A DNA stretch of 64,000 nt from Pseudomonas reinekei (GCF_001945365.1 NZ_MSTQ01000004.1:1-64000); one strand, 5' to 3'; shown: positions 18,546-27,110, counted from the stretch's first letter. Made by a program: numbers and translations. Notes: a model not told the origin generated them from the sequence alone.

Positions 18546-19751
18546 ATGACCGTGCGATTTGAATGGCGTACTTCGTTGTGCGCCACAGACTTTCCCGCAG
18601 CAGCCTATGAAGCGCTGCGTCTGCGAGTGATGGACCACACGCCATTCAACGCACTGGCCTGGATGGTTGCGTCGCAACAGGCACTGACGGCTGGCGAACG
18701 GTTGCACGTTCTGCTGGGGTGGCAGGCTGACGAACTGGTCTTGTGTCTGCCCCTGGTGGCGTCCGTCGAACGCTTCGGCGGGTTGCCGTTTCGAGTGTTG
18801 CATCACTTGGGCTACCCATTGGCCGATCGTCTTGCGCTGCTCGCGTGCGTGGAGGCCGAAGACTTGCGCAAAGCGTTGACCGAGGTTCGGCGGCGCTTGC
18901 CCCATGCCCTGTTGCAACTCAATGAACTGGCTGGCGAAGACAGTGTGCTGACGGCGTGGCTTGCGCGCAGTTCAACTGCCGAGCGTCGCCTCAGCTGTCG
19001 CGCGCCGGTGCATCTGATGACCGATGCGGATCGCCAGGAAGTGTCCGGCGACCCGCGCTACAAATTGCGCCGGGCACGCAAGCGGATTGCCGCGTGTGGC
19101 GCGCAAGTGCGCCGCATTACCCCCGATGCAACGACCATGGGGCCGTTGCTCAAGGCCATCGCCGAGGTGGAAGCGGTGAGCTGGAAAGGCGATGAAGGCG
19201 TGGGCATTTTTGCCGATGAGCGTCACCGTCAATGGATGGACACGGCCTTCACCGCCCTCGCCGCCCAAGGTCTGGTACGGGTGGTGACCCTGGAGCTGGA
19301 CGGACGCTGCATCAGCTATCGCCTCGGCTTGCTGGAACAGGGCCGGCTGTACGACTACAACCTCGCGTTCCTGCCGCAATACGCCAACCTGGGCAGCGGC
19401 CGGGTGCTGCTCGACGAATGGATTCGCTGGGGCCTGGACGACAACTGGTTCTGGATCGACGCGTCGCGGGTCAGCCTGGAAAACTCCAGTCATCAACTGC
19501 ATGAGCGCATGACCGGGCACATGGAACACTGGCGCTGGAGCTTCTATTCCTGGCGCCCGAGCGGCCTGGCCCTGGGCCTGGCGTTGCGCTTGTGGCAGCA
19601 CGTCAAACCGCGGTTGCAACAGTGGCGGGCCAAGCGCGCGGCAGCGGCCAGCAGCCCTGCGCCTGTCGCGGCGCCGACGGTCAAGCCGCCTGCATCCACC
19701 GACACACTCATGGAGGGTGAACATGCCACACCAAGTCATAGTCAACGCTGA
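18546..19751 (+). CDS. CelD/BcsL-family GNAT acetyltransferase
   Basis: The 401-residue protein matches the family annotated as acetyltransferases involved in cellulose biosynthesis (FemAB-like double GNAT fold). Landmarks are YKLRRARKRIAACG in the middle, EAVSWKGDEGVGIF, and CISYRLGLLEQGRLYDYNLAF near residues 255-275. A low-complexity Ala/Pro tail follows residue 360. Members occur in exopolysaccharide operons, but the acceptor is rarely known. It starts 4 nt after the preceding gene and overlaps the next gene by about 29 nt. Confidence 0.78.
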   Translation: MTVRFEWRTSLCATDFPAAAYEALRLRVMDHTPFNALAWMVASQQALTAGERLHVLLGWQADELVLCLPLVASVERFGGLPFRVLHHLGYPLADRLALLACVEAEDLRKALTEVRRRLPHALLQLNELAGEDSVLTAWLARSSTAERRLSCRAPVHLMTDADRQEVSGDPRYKLRRARKRIAACGAQVRRITPDATTMGPLLKAIAEVEAVSWKGDEGVGIFADERHRQWMDTAFTALAAQGLVRVVTLELDGRCISYRLGLLEQGRLYDYNLAFLPQYANLGSGRVLLDEWIRWGLDDNWFWIDASRVSLENSSHQLHERMTGHMEHWRWSFYSWRPSGLALGLALRLWQHVKPRLQQWRAKRAAAASSPAPVAAPTVKPPASTDTLMEGEHATPSHSQR

Positions 19752-20517
19752 CGACTTCGGTCTCAGCGCCTGCGAAAACGCGGTGATTTTGGGAGCGTTC
19801 CAGGCCGGGATCATCAGTTCCGCCACGGCCATGGCCAACATGCCGGCTTTCGAAGCGGCGTGTGCCCTGGCCCAACATCCGCTGCTCGCGGGGCGTATCG
19901 GCCTGCATTTCAACCTGACCTACGGCAGTCCGTTGAGCCGGCGTATTCTCTCGCGCCCGACCTTTTGTGACAGTGCCGGCGTGTTCGACCTGAACCTATC
20001 GCGCACCCGCCTGTGGCTTGGTCTTCAGGACCGCCTGGCCGTCGAGGAAGAACTCGAAGCGCAATGGCAACGTTGCCTGGATAACGACGTGCGCCCCAGT
20101 CACCTGGACTCCCATCAGCACGTGCACAACATCTGGCCCATCGGCGAGATCGTCGCGCGGTTCGCCGCCCGGCAAGGCGTCCCCGTGCGGCTGGCGCGTA
20201 ACCTGGGGCAAAACCTCAGCCTGCTCAAGCGCCTGTTCAAACAATTGCTCAACCACCGTTTGAACAGCCTGGCCGGCTCGACCGCCGACTACGTCTGTAC
20301 CCCGGTGGACCTGCGCAACGCCGCGCCGCCCGCTGACGGTTTGCTGGAAATCGTCGCCCACCCCAACCAGCTCGGCGCCGATTTTGGCGATGCTTATCTG
20401 GAACAGGGCGAGTCATTGAGCGCCCTGCTCGAACAACGCTTGCCCGGGGTGCCGAGGGTGGCCTACGGCGAGGCCGCAAACCGTGTCCTCAGACGGGTGG
20501 TGACCGTAATGGACTGA
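19723..20517 (+). CDS. ChbG/HpnK (YdjC)-family carbohydrate deacetylase
   Basis: The 264-residue protein has the metal-site opening VIVNADDFGLS (about residues 6-16) and the HxxH-type motif SHLDSHQHVHN (about 127-137) of the YdjC family, which deacetylates N-acetylated oligosaccharides or hopanoid/lipid-linked sugars. It is the second deacetylase in the operon but is unrelated in fold detail to the CE4 enzyme at 13547. ATG 19723 is chosen because GGAGG ends 8 nt upstream; GTG 19717 is too close to the Shine-Dalgarno. It begins inside the end of the CelD-like gene. Confidence 0.88.
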   Translation: MPHQVIVNADDFGLSACENAVILGAFQAGIISSATAMANMPAFEAACALAQHPLLAGRIGLHFNLTYGSPLSRRILSRPTFCDSAGVFDLNLSRTRLWLGLQDRLAVEEELEAQWQRCLDNDVRPSHLDSHQHVHNIWPIGEIVARFAARQGVPVRLARNLGQNLSLLKRLFKQLLNHRLNSLAGSTADYVCTPVDLRNAAPPADGLLEIVAHPNQLGADFGDAYLEQGESLSALLEQRLPGVPRVAYGEAANRVLRRVVTVMD

Positions 20518-20578
20518 CCATGAGCCGCCGTTTTCATGCCCGATCAAAGCCTCTCCAGACGTACGGGAGCGCAGCTTT

Positions 20579-20606
20579 TTGACGCCGGAAAAACTGTGTC
20601 AATACT
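20579..20606 (+). promoter_or_regulatory. Possible sigma-70 promoter for the second GNAT gene
   Basis: TTGACG (20579-20584) and AATACT (20601-20606) are separated by 16 nt in the only sizeable gap (206 nt) inside the exopolysaccharide cluster. It could give the last gene its own transcript. The -10 matches only 4 of 6 consensus bases. Confidence 0.3.
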
Positions 20607-20723
20607 GAAACACAAATTGAAACAAATCGCTGTTAAAGGACGTGCCATGCAATTGCCATGGTGATCTATACCCATCAGTACCTTCACCCAAAAGCACGGC
20701 CAATCCCGGCCAAGGAGGGCTTC

Positions 20724-21416
20724 ATGAGCCTGATCGACAAACTCCGCGAACGAATCAAACAAAAAGGCTTGAGCCGCACGTTCAGCACACTGTGGAAACG
20801 CTATGTGTTTTTTCACTGGGAGTTGTTGTGGATGGAGCGCGACCTGGTCAGCCCGGTCCCGCCGCACAAGTTGCGCCCCTACTCCGGCGTGCGCCAGGTC
20901 ACCATCACCCCGGAGAACGCCGTCGCGTTCACCAGGCACTTCGGTGACCGTGTGCAGACCATGGCCGAGCTCGCCGCCGAAGGTCACACCGGGCACATGT
21001 ACCTGGACGAAGAGGGTCATGCAGTGAGTTTCATTTGGGGCAGCACCCGTGACTATCACGACCGCCACTATTACGGCTGCTGGTTTCCGGTCAAACCCGG
21101 CGAGTTCTTCGAGTTTGGCGGAGAAATGATCCGCGCCTACTTCGGCAGCAGTCTGTCGGTGGACGTGCAGGTTGCCCTGTGGGAAGCCATGGCGGCGCAA
21201 GGCTGCAACAAGGTGGTGGATGTGTGCGAAACCCATAACATCCCCGCACTGAAGCTGCACATCCGCATGGGCTATCAGGAACAGGGCCGGGTCACCCACG
21301 TCTACGGCCTCTTCGGCCGCTGGCGCTTCTTCCGCGAAACCCGCTACACCGGCTCCCGCCTGGACCCACTGCGCAAACCGGGCCGGCCAGTGGTGACGGC
21401 GGCGGCGCAGGCTTGA
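20724..21416 (+). CDS. GNAT-like N-acetyltransferase, copy 2 of a local pair
   Basis: Paralogue of the protein at 17852. The 230-residue product shares long identical runs such as HYYGCWFPVK and GRWRFFRETRYTGSRLD. Differences concentrate at the N-terminal 30 residues and the C-terminal tail. ATG 20724 follows AAGGAGGG by about 5-8 nt. It is the last gene before a strong hairpin. The two copies flank the CelD-like and ChbG-like genes, so duplication with later divergence to separate acceptors or positions is likely. Confidence 0.75.
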   Translation: MSLIDKLRERIKQKGLSRTFSTLWKRYVFFHWELLWMERDLVSPVPPHKLRPYSGVRQVTITPENAVAFTRHFGDRVQTMAELAAEGHTGHMYLDEEGHAVSFIWGSTRDYHDRHYYGCWFPVKPGEFFEFGGEMIRAYFGSSLSVDVQVALWEAMAAQGCNKVVDVCETHNIPALKLHIRMGYQEQGRVTHVYGLFGRWRFFRETRYTGSRLDPLRKPGRPVVTAAAQA

Positions 21417-21427
21417 TCAACGAATCG

Positions 21428-21450
21428 AGTGGGGCCACCCCGGCCCCACT
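21428..21450 (+). terminator. Hairpin ending the exopolysaccharide operon
   Basis: AGTGGGGCC and GGCCCCACT form a perfect 9-bp stem around a 5-nt loop, 12 nt after the last stop codon. There is no U-run after it, so it may be a weak intrinsic terminator or an mRNA 3'-end stabiliser. Two direct copies of GCCACTCGAC follow at 21466 and 21490. Confidence 0.55.
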
Positions 21451-21533
21451 TGACGGCCATTAGCGGCCACTCGACGCGACTCGATAATTGCCACTCGACC
21501 GTGCGTCATCATGCTAGCCACGATCCCTGCGCC

Positions 21534-22487
21534 TCAGTTTTTCTCGGCACTGACCTGGCCGGTATATTTGGGCAGATTAATTTCCACATCAGCTTTTTGT
21601 TGCAGGCCTAGTTCCATCAGGCGACCGATATGGTGTTGGGCGGCAGGGCGTCGAACAGAGTTGAGAAAAGCGGGCCATTCCTTCCCGATGTCTTCGTTTG
21701 AAGGTAGGGAAGCGACATTCACCAGTTCTTTGATCTCGCCCAGAGATTGCTTGTCGAAGGTGGCGATGCGGCGGGCCAGAGCATCGACGAAGCTGTTCAG
21801 CTCGTTTTCGGGAAAGCTGCGGTTTACGTAGCCATAACGCTCGGCCAGCTTGCCGTCGATGTCATTACCGCTTAGCAGGACCTCTAATGCACGGCCGCGG
21901 CCGATAAGGCGTGGCAGGCGCGCCATTGGGCCTCCGCCTGGAACAAAGCCGGCGCCAATTTCAAATTGGGAAAGCACTGCCTTGTCGCTGGCGAAACGCA
22001 TATCGCTGGCCAGGGCCAGTTCGCTGCCCACGCCAGAGGCGCGGCCGTTGATCATCGCGATGGACACCACCGGGGACTTGCTCAGGCGTACCAACATGTC
22101 CGGAAGGGGCGGCAGGCCGGTCTTCCCGTTGGGCATTTCCAGGGTCCGCTCCAGAGGCTCCGCAAAATCGTAGTGGGTCAGGAAAAAGCCAGGCACCTTG
22201 CTTTCAAAAACCACCACCTTGAGTTTGGTGTCGTTTTCTATCGCGTTGATCACCTTCTCGAACTGGAAGGTAGAATCCGGGCCATAGATGTTGAAAGGCG
22301 GGTTGTTGATCTGCACTCGCCAGTATTCGGGGCTGACCTTTTCAATAAGAAACTGGTTGGGGGAGGAGCTGGCGGATTTTGGGGGGCTGGCAGCAGCGTC
22401 GGCCGCAAGGGCTTGACCAGCCAGGGTGCTCCCGCCCAACAGCATGCTAAAGGCGAGAGTGGCGCTTACGATACGTCGTGATTTCAT
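21534..22487 (-). CDS. Exported crotonase-fold (enoyl-CoA hydratase/isomerase-like) protein
   Basis: The 317-residue protein starts with a clear Sec signal, MKSRRIVSATLAFSMLLGG then TLAGQALAADA, with likely cleavage near residue 28. The rest is crotonase-like: VVVFESKVPGFFLTHYDF, INGRASGVGSELALASDMRFAS with the oxyanion-hole Gly, and QFEIGAGFVPGGGPMARLPRLIGRGRALEVLLSG. Crotonases act on CoA thioesters in the cytoplasm, so an exported member is odd. A Glu is present in FEIGAGFVPG where hydratases keep a catalytic residue. Shine-Dalgarno GGAGT lies about 11 nt upstream. The function cannot be inferred. Confidence 0.8.
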   Translation of the reverse strand: MKSRRIVSATLAFSMLLGGSTLAGQALAADAAASPPKSASSSPNQFLIEKVSPEYWRVQINNPPFNIYGPDSTFQFEKVINAIENDTKLKVVVFESKVPGFFLTHYDFAEPLERTLEMPNGKTGLPPLPDMLVRLSKSPVVSIAMINGRASGVGSELALASDMRFASDKAVLSQFEIGAGFVPGGGPMARLPRLIGRGRALEVLLSGNDIDGKLAERYGYVNRSFPENELNSFVDALARRIATFDKQSLGEIKELVNVASLPSNEDIGKEWPAFLNSVRRPAAQHHIGRLMELGLQQKADVEINLPKYTGQVSAEKN

Positions 22488-23055
22488 AATGGTTGAACTC
22501 CAATTTTATGGAATGAACAGCGATGAATGACCTGAGTTCTGTTCAGGACCACGAGCACCAGTTGATGCTCGAATTAGCAGTACCGTTTTGGCAAATATAG
22601 GCGCGATATGGTCATGTTGATGCTCAACTTTGTGATTTCCCCTTCTGCCAGCCAACATCGCCGGTTTTTTATGGAACATTGAACTTGGCAGTGATTCTGG
22701 AGAACGATGGGGTCACTATATTTATGACGCTCATCAAGATAAACGGACGATCTGAAATATCAGTTAATACATGGCGTAACTAATCAGCTGAAACTCCGGA
22801 GGGATGGGCTATCGAATCCGAAGTGGCGATTGGGGAATTGACGAAATGGGCAGGCGGAACACGTACCGGGTTTGTATTTTGTGGAATAGCCAAAGCAGCG
22901 CAACTTCGCTTCGGCAACTCTTAGAGGCGTCGGGCCAGATGCTTCTCACATCATCCCCAGCTTGATGCGCTTCATTCACAATGCATCGCACCCAGTGTTC
23001 GCTTGATGCCGGATATCAACTTTCTTCTGCTCAACACTGCGTCTACCGGAACATC
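22488..23055. other. Non-coding, AT-richer accessory stretch
   Basis: No credible gene is visible in these 568 nt. The only open frame (22809-22991, minus) has no ribosome-binding site or recognisable family. The base composition looks visibly more AT-rich than the flanking operons. Together with the gene remnants at 23056-23600 it suggests an eroded boundary of the arsenic region. Confidence 0.5.
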
Positions 23056-23355
23056 TTAATTACTTGCCTTTTGCGTAATTGGCAGACGCCAAGTGGCGAT
23101 GAAGCACAGCAACAGAAACCCGCACATCACGCTAAGCAGTACCGATGCTCCGAAACTGTCCAGAACGTAAGCGGCGGCGATGGGGCCGCAGAACACGCCG
23201 GCTCGTGCGGACCAGGTTGGATGGAGGTTCCTGCCTATGGAAAACTCCGCCACCCGTGCCAGGACTTGCGAAGGACCAATCACCATGCCGATGGCCAAGG
23301 CCACGGCAGTCGCGATTCCCAATTGCTTGAGGACATTGAGCAGGTGCACTGAGAT
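23056..23355 (-). pseudogene. C-terminal remnant of an MFS transporter
   Basis: The minus-strand frame ends in about 98 residues typical of the last membrane helices of an MFS permease. The fragment includes ALAIGMVIGPSQVLARV and LLSVMCGFLLLCFIATWRLP. Homology-like sequence begins at about 23349; nothing upstream encodes the other ten helices. The abrupt start lies next to a MarR remnant on the opposite strand. A truncated but expressed protein is unlikely because no start signal suits it. Confidence 0.65.
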
Positions 23356-23359
23356 ATGT

Positions 23360-23600
23360 GTCCCGCGTTGAGGATGATGAAGATCGGCGCGCAGTGCGAA
23401 TCCAGGCAACGGATGCTGGGCGTGAGTTATACGAAAAAATCAGGGCAGACCTGATTGCTGAAGAACGAGCGATGATCGAGAACCTCTCGGCCGAAGCCAG
23501 ACAGGGAGCGTTGAGTTTGCTCAGGCAGATCACGCGGGCCACAGAAATTCGCTGCGGGCTCGCGAGCGAGTGCTGCCCAGCCGTGAAGAACAAGGATTGA
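23360..23600 (+). pseudogene. C-terminal remnant of a MarR-family regulator
   Basis: The frame encodes SRVEDDEDRRAVRIQATDAG, the wing of a MarR winged helix, followed by its C-terminal dimerisation helix (ALSLLRQITRATE). The N-terminal dimerisation helices and recognition helix are absent. It begins within about 10 nt of where the opposite-strand MFS remnant begins. A single deletion removing the shared promoter and the 5' halves of a divergent marR/MFS pair explains both. Confidence 0.6.
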
Positions 23601-23833
23601 AAAGGGAAGAATTGCCCCTTTTTTGCCAATAATGTTGTTACTGCCAACGTAATGGGGGAACCAAGGAGCGACCCATTTCTGCGTGAGTGACAGATTCATT
23701 ACGGAAACCATATATACACCGCCGCAGATATTCGAAGAGACACGGAAGGCTGGTTAGCGCCGTAATACCCAGCTTTCATTGAAGGTGCTTGGCGGGGTCC
23801 AATCGTTTAGATGGATTAACGGGTCGTTGGCTC

Positions 23834-23878
23834 TTTACCTTGCATGCGGAAAAACATATATTCGTTAAACCGCATATG
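23834..23878 (+). promoter_or_regulatory. Arsenic operon promoter with candidate ArsR operator
   Basis: TTTACC (23834-23839) and TATATT (23857-23862) are spaced 17 nt. The -10 is overlapped by an imperfect dyad with CATAT (23855-23859) and ATATG (23874-23878) arms around a GTTAAAC centre. This fits the style of ArsR operators in Pseudomonas ars operons and lies just before the first arsC. Repression relieved by arsenite is inferred from the ArsR encoded downstream. The rest of 23601-23833 shows no gene. Confidence 0.55.
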
Positions 23879-23893
23879 AGCTGAGGCTTCACA

Positions 23894-24307
23894 ATGGCCA
23901 GCAAAGCCCGTGTCCTGTTCGTCTGTACTGCCAACGCTGCACGCTCCCAGCTGGCCCAAGCGTTGCTGAGGCATACCGATTCTGAGCATTTCGAGGCGTT
24001 CGGCGCCGGCACAACTCCAACTCAGGTGGATCCACGCACCTTCGATGCACTCTCCCACCTCGGAGTGAGTTCAGAGGGTTTACGTAGTAAGTCGATAGAC
24101 GAATTCCGAGGTGAGCGTTTCGATTACGTCATCACCTTGTGCGATAAAGCCGCAACGGAATGCCTGTCTTTACCTGGAGCGGGTGAGGCATTGGCCTGGA
24201 GTTTTGAAGATCCGGTCACCAGCACCAAACCCGATGCCTTCCGTCACACCCTTCACGAAATTCATGAGCGCATCAAGATGTTCGTCTTGGTCAAAAACAA
24301 ACACTGA
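23894..24307 (+). CDS. arsC: Low-molecular-weight phosphatase-like arsenate reductase, ArsC 1
   Basis: Reduces arsenate to arsenite using a cysteine relay. The 137-residue protein has the C-X5-R loop CTANAAR (Cys11 to Arg17), and Cys83 and Cys90 are spaced as the two relay cysteines of thioredoxin-coupled ArsC enzymes. It is the first gene of the operon, starting 7 nt after GAGG. A second, different ArsC follows the regulator gene. A protein-tyrosine phosphatase role is less likely given the relay cysteines and context. Confidence 0.85.
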   Translation: MASKARVLFVCTANAARSQLAQALLRHTDSEHFEAFGAGTTPTQVDPRTFDALSHLGVSSEGLRSKSIDEFRGERFDYVITLCDKAATECLSLPGAGEALAWSFEDPVTSTKPDAFRHTLHEIHERIKMFVLVKNKH

Positions 24308-24315
24308 GAAACGAT

Positions 24316-24687
24316 ATGGCTGACCATCTGACACCGACCACTGTTTTCAAATGCCTGGCTGACGACACTCGGGTGCGCACGATGATGCTCATCACCCGTG
24401 AAGGAGAGCTTTGTGTTTGCGAGCTGACCTGTGCGTTGAATGAGAGTCAGCCAAAAGTCTCTAGACACCTCGCACAGCTGCGCAGTTGCGGTTTGCTGTC
24501 GGACCGTCGGCAAGGCCAGTGGGTGTATTACCGGCTGCACCCGAACCTTCCTGATTGGGTCCATCAAGTGCTGACCACCGTGCTGGAAAGCAACAAGCAT
24601 TGGTTGAGCCCAGACGCCAAACGCCTTGATGAAATGGGTGACCGTCCTGAACGGGCAGCCGCGTGCTGTGAAAGCAAAATCGCCTGA
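24316..24687 (+). CDS. arsR: ArsR-type arsenite-responsive repressor
   Basis: SmtB/ArsR winged-helix repressor of 123 residues. Metalloid-binding cysteines are visible in GELCVCELTCAL (Cys33, Cys35 and Cys39) next to the recognition helix SQPKVSRHLAQLR. The wing follows as DRRQGQWVYYRL. The third cysteine is one residue further on than in E. coli ArsR. The gene lies second in the operon, between two arsC genes, rather than first. A CC pair near the C-terminus (AACCES) may add a ligand. Confidence 0.92.
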   Translation: MADHLTPTTVFKCLADDTRVRTMMLITREGELCVCELTCALNESQPKVSRHLAQLRSCGLLSDRRQGQWVYYRLHPNLPDWVHQVLTTVLESNKHWLSPDAKRLDEMGDRPERAAACCESKIA

Positions 24688-24714
24688 TTCCGCCTTCGAC
24701 TACGAGATCGCTCG

Positions 24715-25185
24715 ATGAAAATCCTGTTCCTCTGCACAGCCAATAGCTGCCGCAGCATTCTTTGTGAAGCGGTCTTCAATCATTTGGCACCGCAAGGCAT
24801 GAAAGCCTACAGCGCGGGCAGTCAGCCCAAAGGTGAAGTGCATCCGCTGAGTCTCAAGACTCTGGAAAACGCTGGTATGTCGACGCTCGGGCTGTGCAGC
24901 AAGTCCAGCGATGTCCATGTGACCCTGACACCTGATTTCGTCATCACGGTGTGCAACAAGGCTGCCAGTGAGGCCTGCCCTGTATTTTTCGGGCCGGCCA
25001 CCAAGGCCCACTGGGGGTTGGCCGACCCTTCGGAATATCAGGGGACTCAAGCAGAGATCGAGGCGGCTTTTGAAGCCACGTTGGAGCAGAGCAAAACCCG
25101 TATTGAAGCCTTCCTGGCTTTACCGCATTCCCAACTGAATGCCGAACAGCTCAAGGCAGAGCTGGCCCTGATTGGCACGCTGTAA
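24715..25185 (+). CDS. arsC: Low-molecular-weight phosphatase-like arsenate reductase, ArsC 2
   Basis: The 156-residue protein has the C-X5-R loop CTANSCR (Cys7 to Arg13), and Cys80 and Cys88 occur in [18 protein letters not shown]. This is the ArsC form usual in Pseudomonas ars operons between arsR and acr3. The extra Cys12 inside the loop is common in that group. Product arsenite would normally leave through Acr3, but that gene is broken here. Confidence 0.9.
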   Translation: MKILFLCTANSCRSILCEAVFNHLAPQGMKAYSAGSQPKGEVHPLSLKTLENAGMSTLGLCSKSSDVHVTLTPDFVITVCNKAASEACPVFFGPATKAHWGLADPSEYQGTQAEIEAAFEATLEQSKTRIEAFLALPHSQLNAEQLKAELALIGTL

Positions 25186-25202
25186 CAACAGGAGCAATGC
25201 CC

Positions 25203-25876
25203 ATGAGTAAAAGCCGCCTTTCCTTCCTGGACCGATACCTGACCCTGTGGATTTTTCTTGCCATGGCCATGGCCATTGGCATCGGTTTGGGGAGCCTGTT
25301 CGAAGGCTGGCCGCAGTGGCTCAACAGTCTTTCTGTGGGCACCACCAACATCCCCATCGCTATCGGCTTGATCGTGATGATGTATCCACCTCTGGCCAAG
25401 GTCCGTTATGAGGAACTGCCGGAAGTCTTCAAGGACAAGCGCATCCTCGTTTTGTCTTTGGTGCAGAACTGGGTCATCGGACCGGTACTAATGTTCGCGC
25501 TGGCGATCATTTTCTTGCGGGACCAGCCGGAATACATGACGGGCCTGATCCTGATCGGCTTGGCGCGTTGCATCGCGATGGTGCTGGTCTGGAATCAGAT
25601 CGCAGGTGGCAACAATCAGTACGTCGCCGGGTTGGTGGCGTTCACCCGCGCACCACCGCATTGGCTTTCACAGCCGCAAGCAACAACTTCGAATTGGCAA
25701 TTGCCGTGGCCATTGCCACCTTCGGCCTGGCTTCTCCAGTCGCTTTTGCCACGGTGATTGGTCCGCTGGTGGAAGTACCGGTACTGATTTCACTGGTCGG
25801 TGTGGCTCTTTGGTTGAAGCGCCGTTGGTTTGATGAATCCAAGAGCGCTGTTGCGCAGGACAAAGACTATGTTTGA
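25203..25876 (+). pseudogene. acr3: Acr3 arsenite efflux permease, internally deleted and frameshifted
   Basis: Frame 1 from ATG 25203 (GGAG 8 nt upstream) encodes the first 147 residues of Acr3, through the conserved Cys motif [12 protein letters not shown] and YVAGLVAF. The reading frame then changes. From 25646 another frame continues with PRTTALAF and [19 protein letters not shown], the conserved Glu region, to the stop at 25876. About 125-130 residues between these blocks are missing compared with the ~350-residue family. Frame 1 runs to a nonsense tail ending at 25757. An assembly error is possible, but both ends are otherwise intact. Confidence 0.85.
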
Positions 25877-26585
25877 TGACCCTATCCCCCAACTCCATAC
25901 CGAACTGGTTGATCTCCCATCGACAGACAAACTCGGTATCGAAAAAACCTCCATCCACAAGCCGCGCATTTTGCTGCTGTACGGATCGACCCGTGAGCGC
26001 TCCTTCAGTCGTTTGCTGGTAGAGGAAGCCGCTCGGTTGCTGGAGCACTTCGGCGCCGAGGCGCGGATTTTCAATCCGTCCGGTTTGCCGCTGCCAGACG
26101 ACGCTCCCGACGATCACCCCCGTGTGAAGGAACTGCGCGAGCTGATGCTGTGGTCCGAGGGGCAGGTCTGGTGCTCTCCAGAACGTCACGGCTCCATGAG
26201 CGCGGTGTTCAAGGCGCAGATTGATTGGGTGCCACTGGCCATGGGCGCGGTACGCCCGACCCAGGGGAAAACCCTCGCGGTCATGCAGGTATGCGGTGGC
26301 TCGCAGTCGTTCAACGTGGTCAATCAGCTGCGAGTGCTGGGACGCTGGATGCGCATGTTCACCATCCCCAACCAGTCCTCCGTGCCGAAGGCCTATATGG
26401 AGTTCGACGATAACGGCCGGATGAAACCTTCTCCGTTCTACGACCGTGTCGTTGATGTGATGGAAGAGTTGGTGAAATTCACGCTGCTGCTTCGCGACCG
26501 CCAGGACTACCTGGTGGATCGTTATTCCGAACGCAAAGAGTCGGCGGAAGAACTCATGAAACGTGTCAATCAGCGCTCCATCTGA
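25869..26585 (+). CDS. arsH: ArsH organoarsenical oxidase (NADPH-dependent FMN reductase fold)
   Basis: The 238-residue protein has the flavodoxin-like FMN site [15 protein letters not shown], the [20 protein letters not shown] segment typical of ArsH, and [10 protein letters not shown] further on. Known ArsH enzymes oxidise trivalent methyl-arsenicals to less toxic pentavalent forms and reduce quinones. ATG 25869 overlaps the end of the acr3 frame by 8 nt, so its translation may have depended on acr3 before that gene broke. Confidence 0.93.
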   Translation: MFDDPIPQLHTELVDLPSTDKLGIEKTSIHKPRILLLYGSTRERSFSRLLVEEAARLLEHFGAEARIFNPSGLPLPDDAPDDHPRVKELRELMLWSEGQVWCSPERHGSMSAVFKAQIDWVPLAMGAVRPTQGKTLAVMQVCGGSQSFNVVNQLRVLGRWMRMFTIPNQSSVPKAYMEFDDNGRMKPSPFYDRVVDVMEELVKFTLLLRDRQDYLVDRYSERKESAEELMKRVNQRSI

Positions 26586-26597
26586 GGATTTTTCAAC

Positions 26598-27110
26598 GTG
26601 CAACAACACCCATACTCCGTACTGCCCCTGGCACAGTTCAATGGCCAATTGATCTTCACCCCGTGTCCAGGCACGAAGGGCACCAAACCTTTCGAGGCGC
26701 TGCAAACCCTCAAGGACGCGGGTGCATCGGCGCTGCTGACGCTGATGCCGACCGAAGAGTTGCGTCAGAACGAGATCGACCTGCTGCCCGAAGAATGCCA
26801 AATGCTAGGCATCGAGTGGTTTCACCTACCAGTAGAAGACGATCAAGCGCCTGGCGAAGCATTCAAAGCCGCATGGGAACAGCATCATCCGCGACTCCAG
26901 CAGTTGCTGACCGAAGGGAAAACCATTGCCATCCATTGCAAGGGCGGCTCGGGCCGTACCGGTTTGATCGCGGCTCAACTGTTGATCGAAAGCGGTGTGC
27001 CATTCAGCGATGCCATCCGCGATGTTCAGTCGTTGCGTCCGCGGGCCATCCAGCATCCAGCCCACATTGAATACATCGGCCAGTTCGACACTCAGTCGAA
27101 CTCCCACTGA
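26598..27110 (+). CDS. Dual-specificity/CDKN3-like protein phosphatase in the ars operon
   Basis: The 170-residue protein has the HCX5R active-site loop [10 protein letters not shown] (about residues 113-122) and a preceding WPD-type acidic loop region ([10 protein letters not shown]). Bacterial members of this family recur beside gap and arsJ in ars operons, but their substrate is not established. A role on arsenylated or phosphorylated metabolites is possible. It starts with GTG, after GAGG about 10 nt upstream. Confidence 0.8.
   Translation: MQQHPYSVLPLAQFNGQLIFTPCPGTKGTKPFEALQTLKDAGASALLTLMPTEELRQNEIDLLPEECQMLGIEWFHLPVEDDQAPGEAFKAAWEQHHPRLQQLLTEGKTIAIHCKGGSGRTGLIAAQLLIESGVPFSDAIRDVQSLRPRAIQHPAHIEYIGQFDTQSNSH

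Noticed and set aside
22809..22991. 60-codon minus-strand open frame in the accessory gap
   Set aside because: No Shine-Dalgarno, no family features, and it lies in an AT-richer decayed region.
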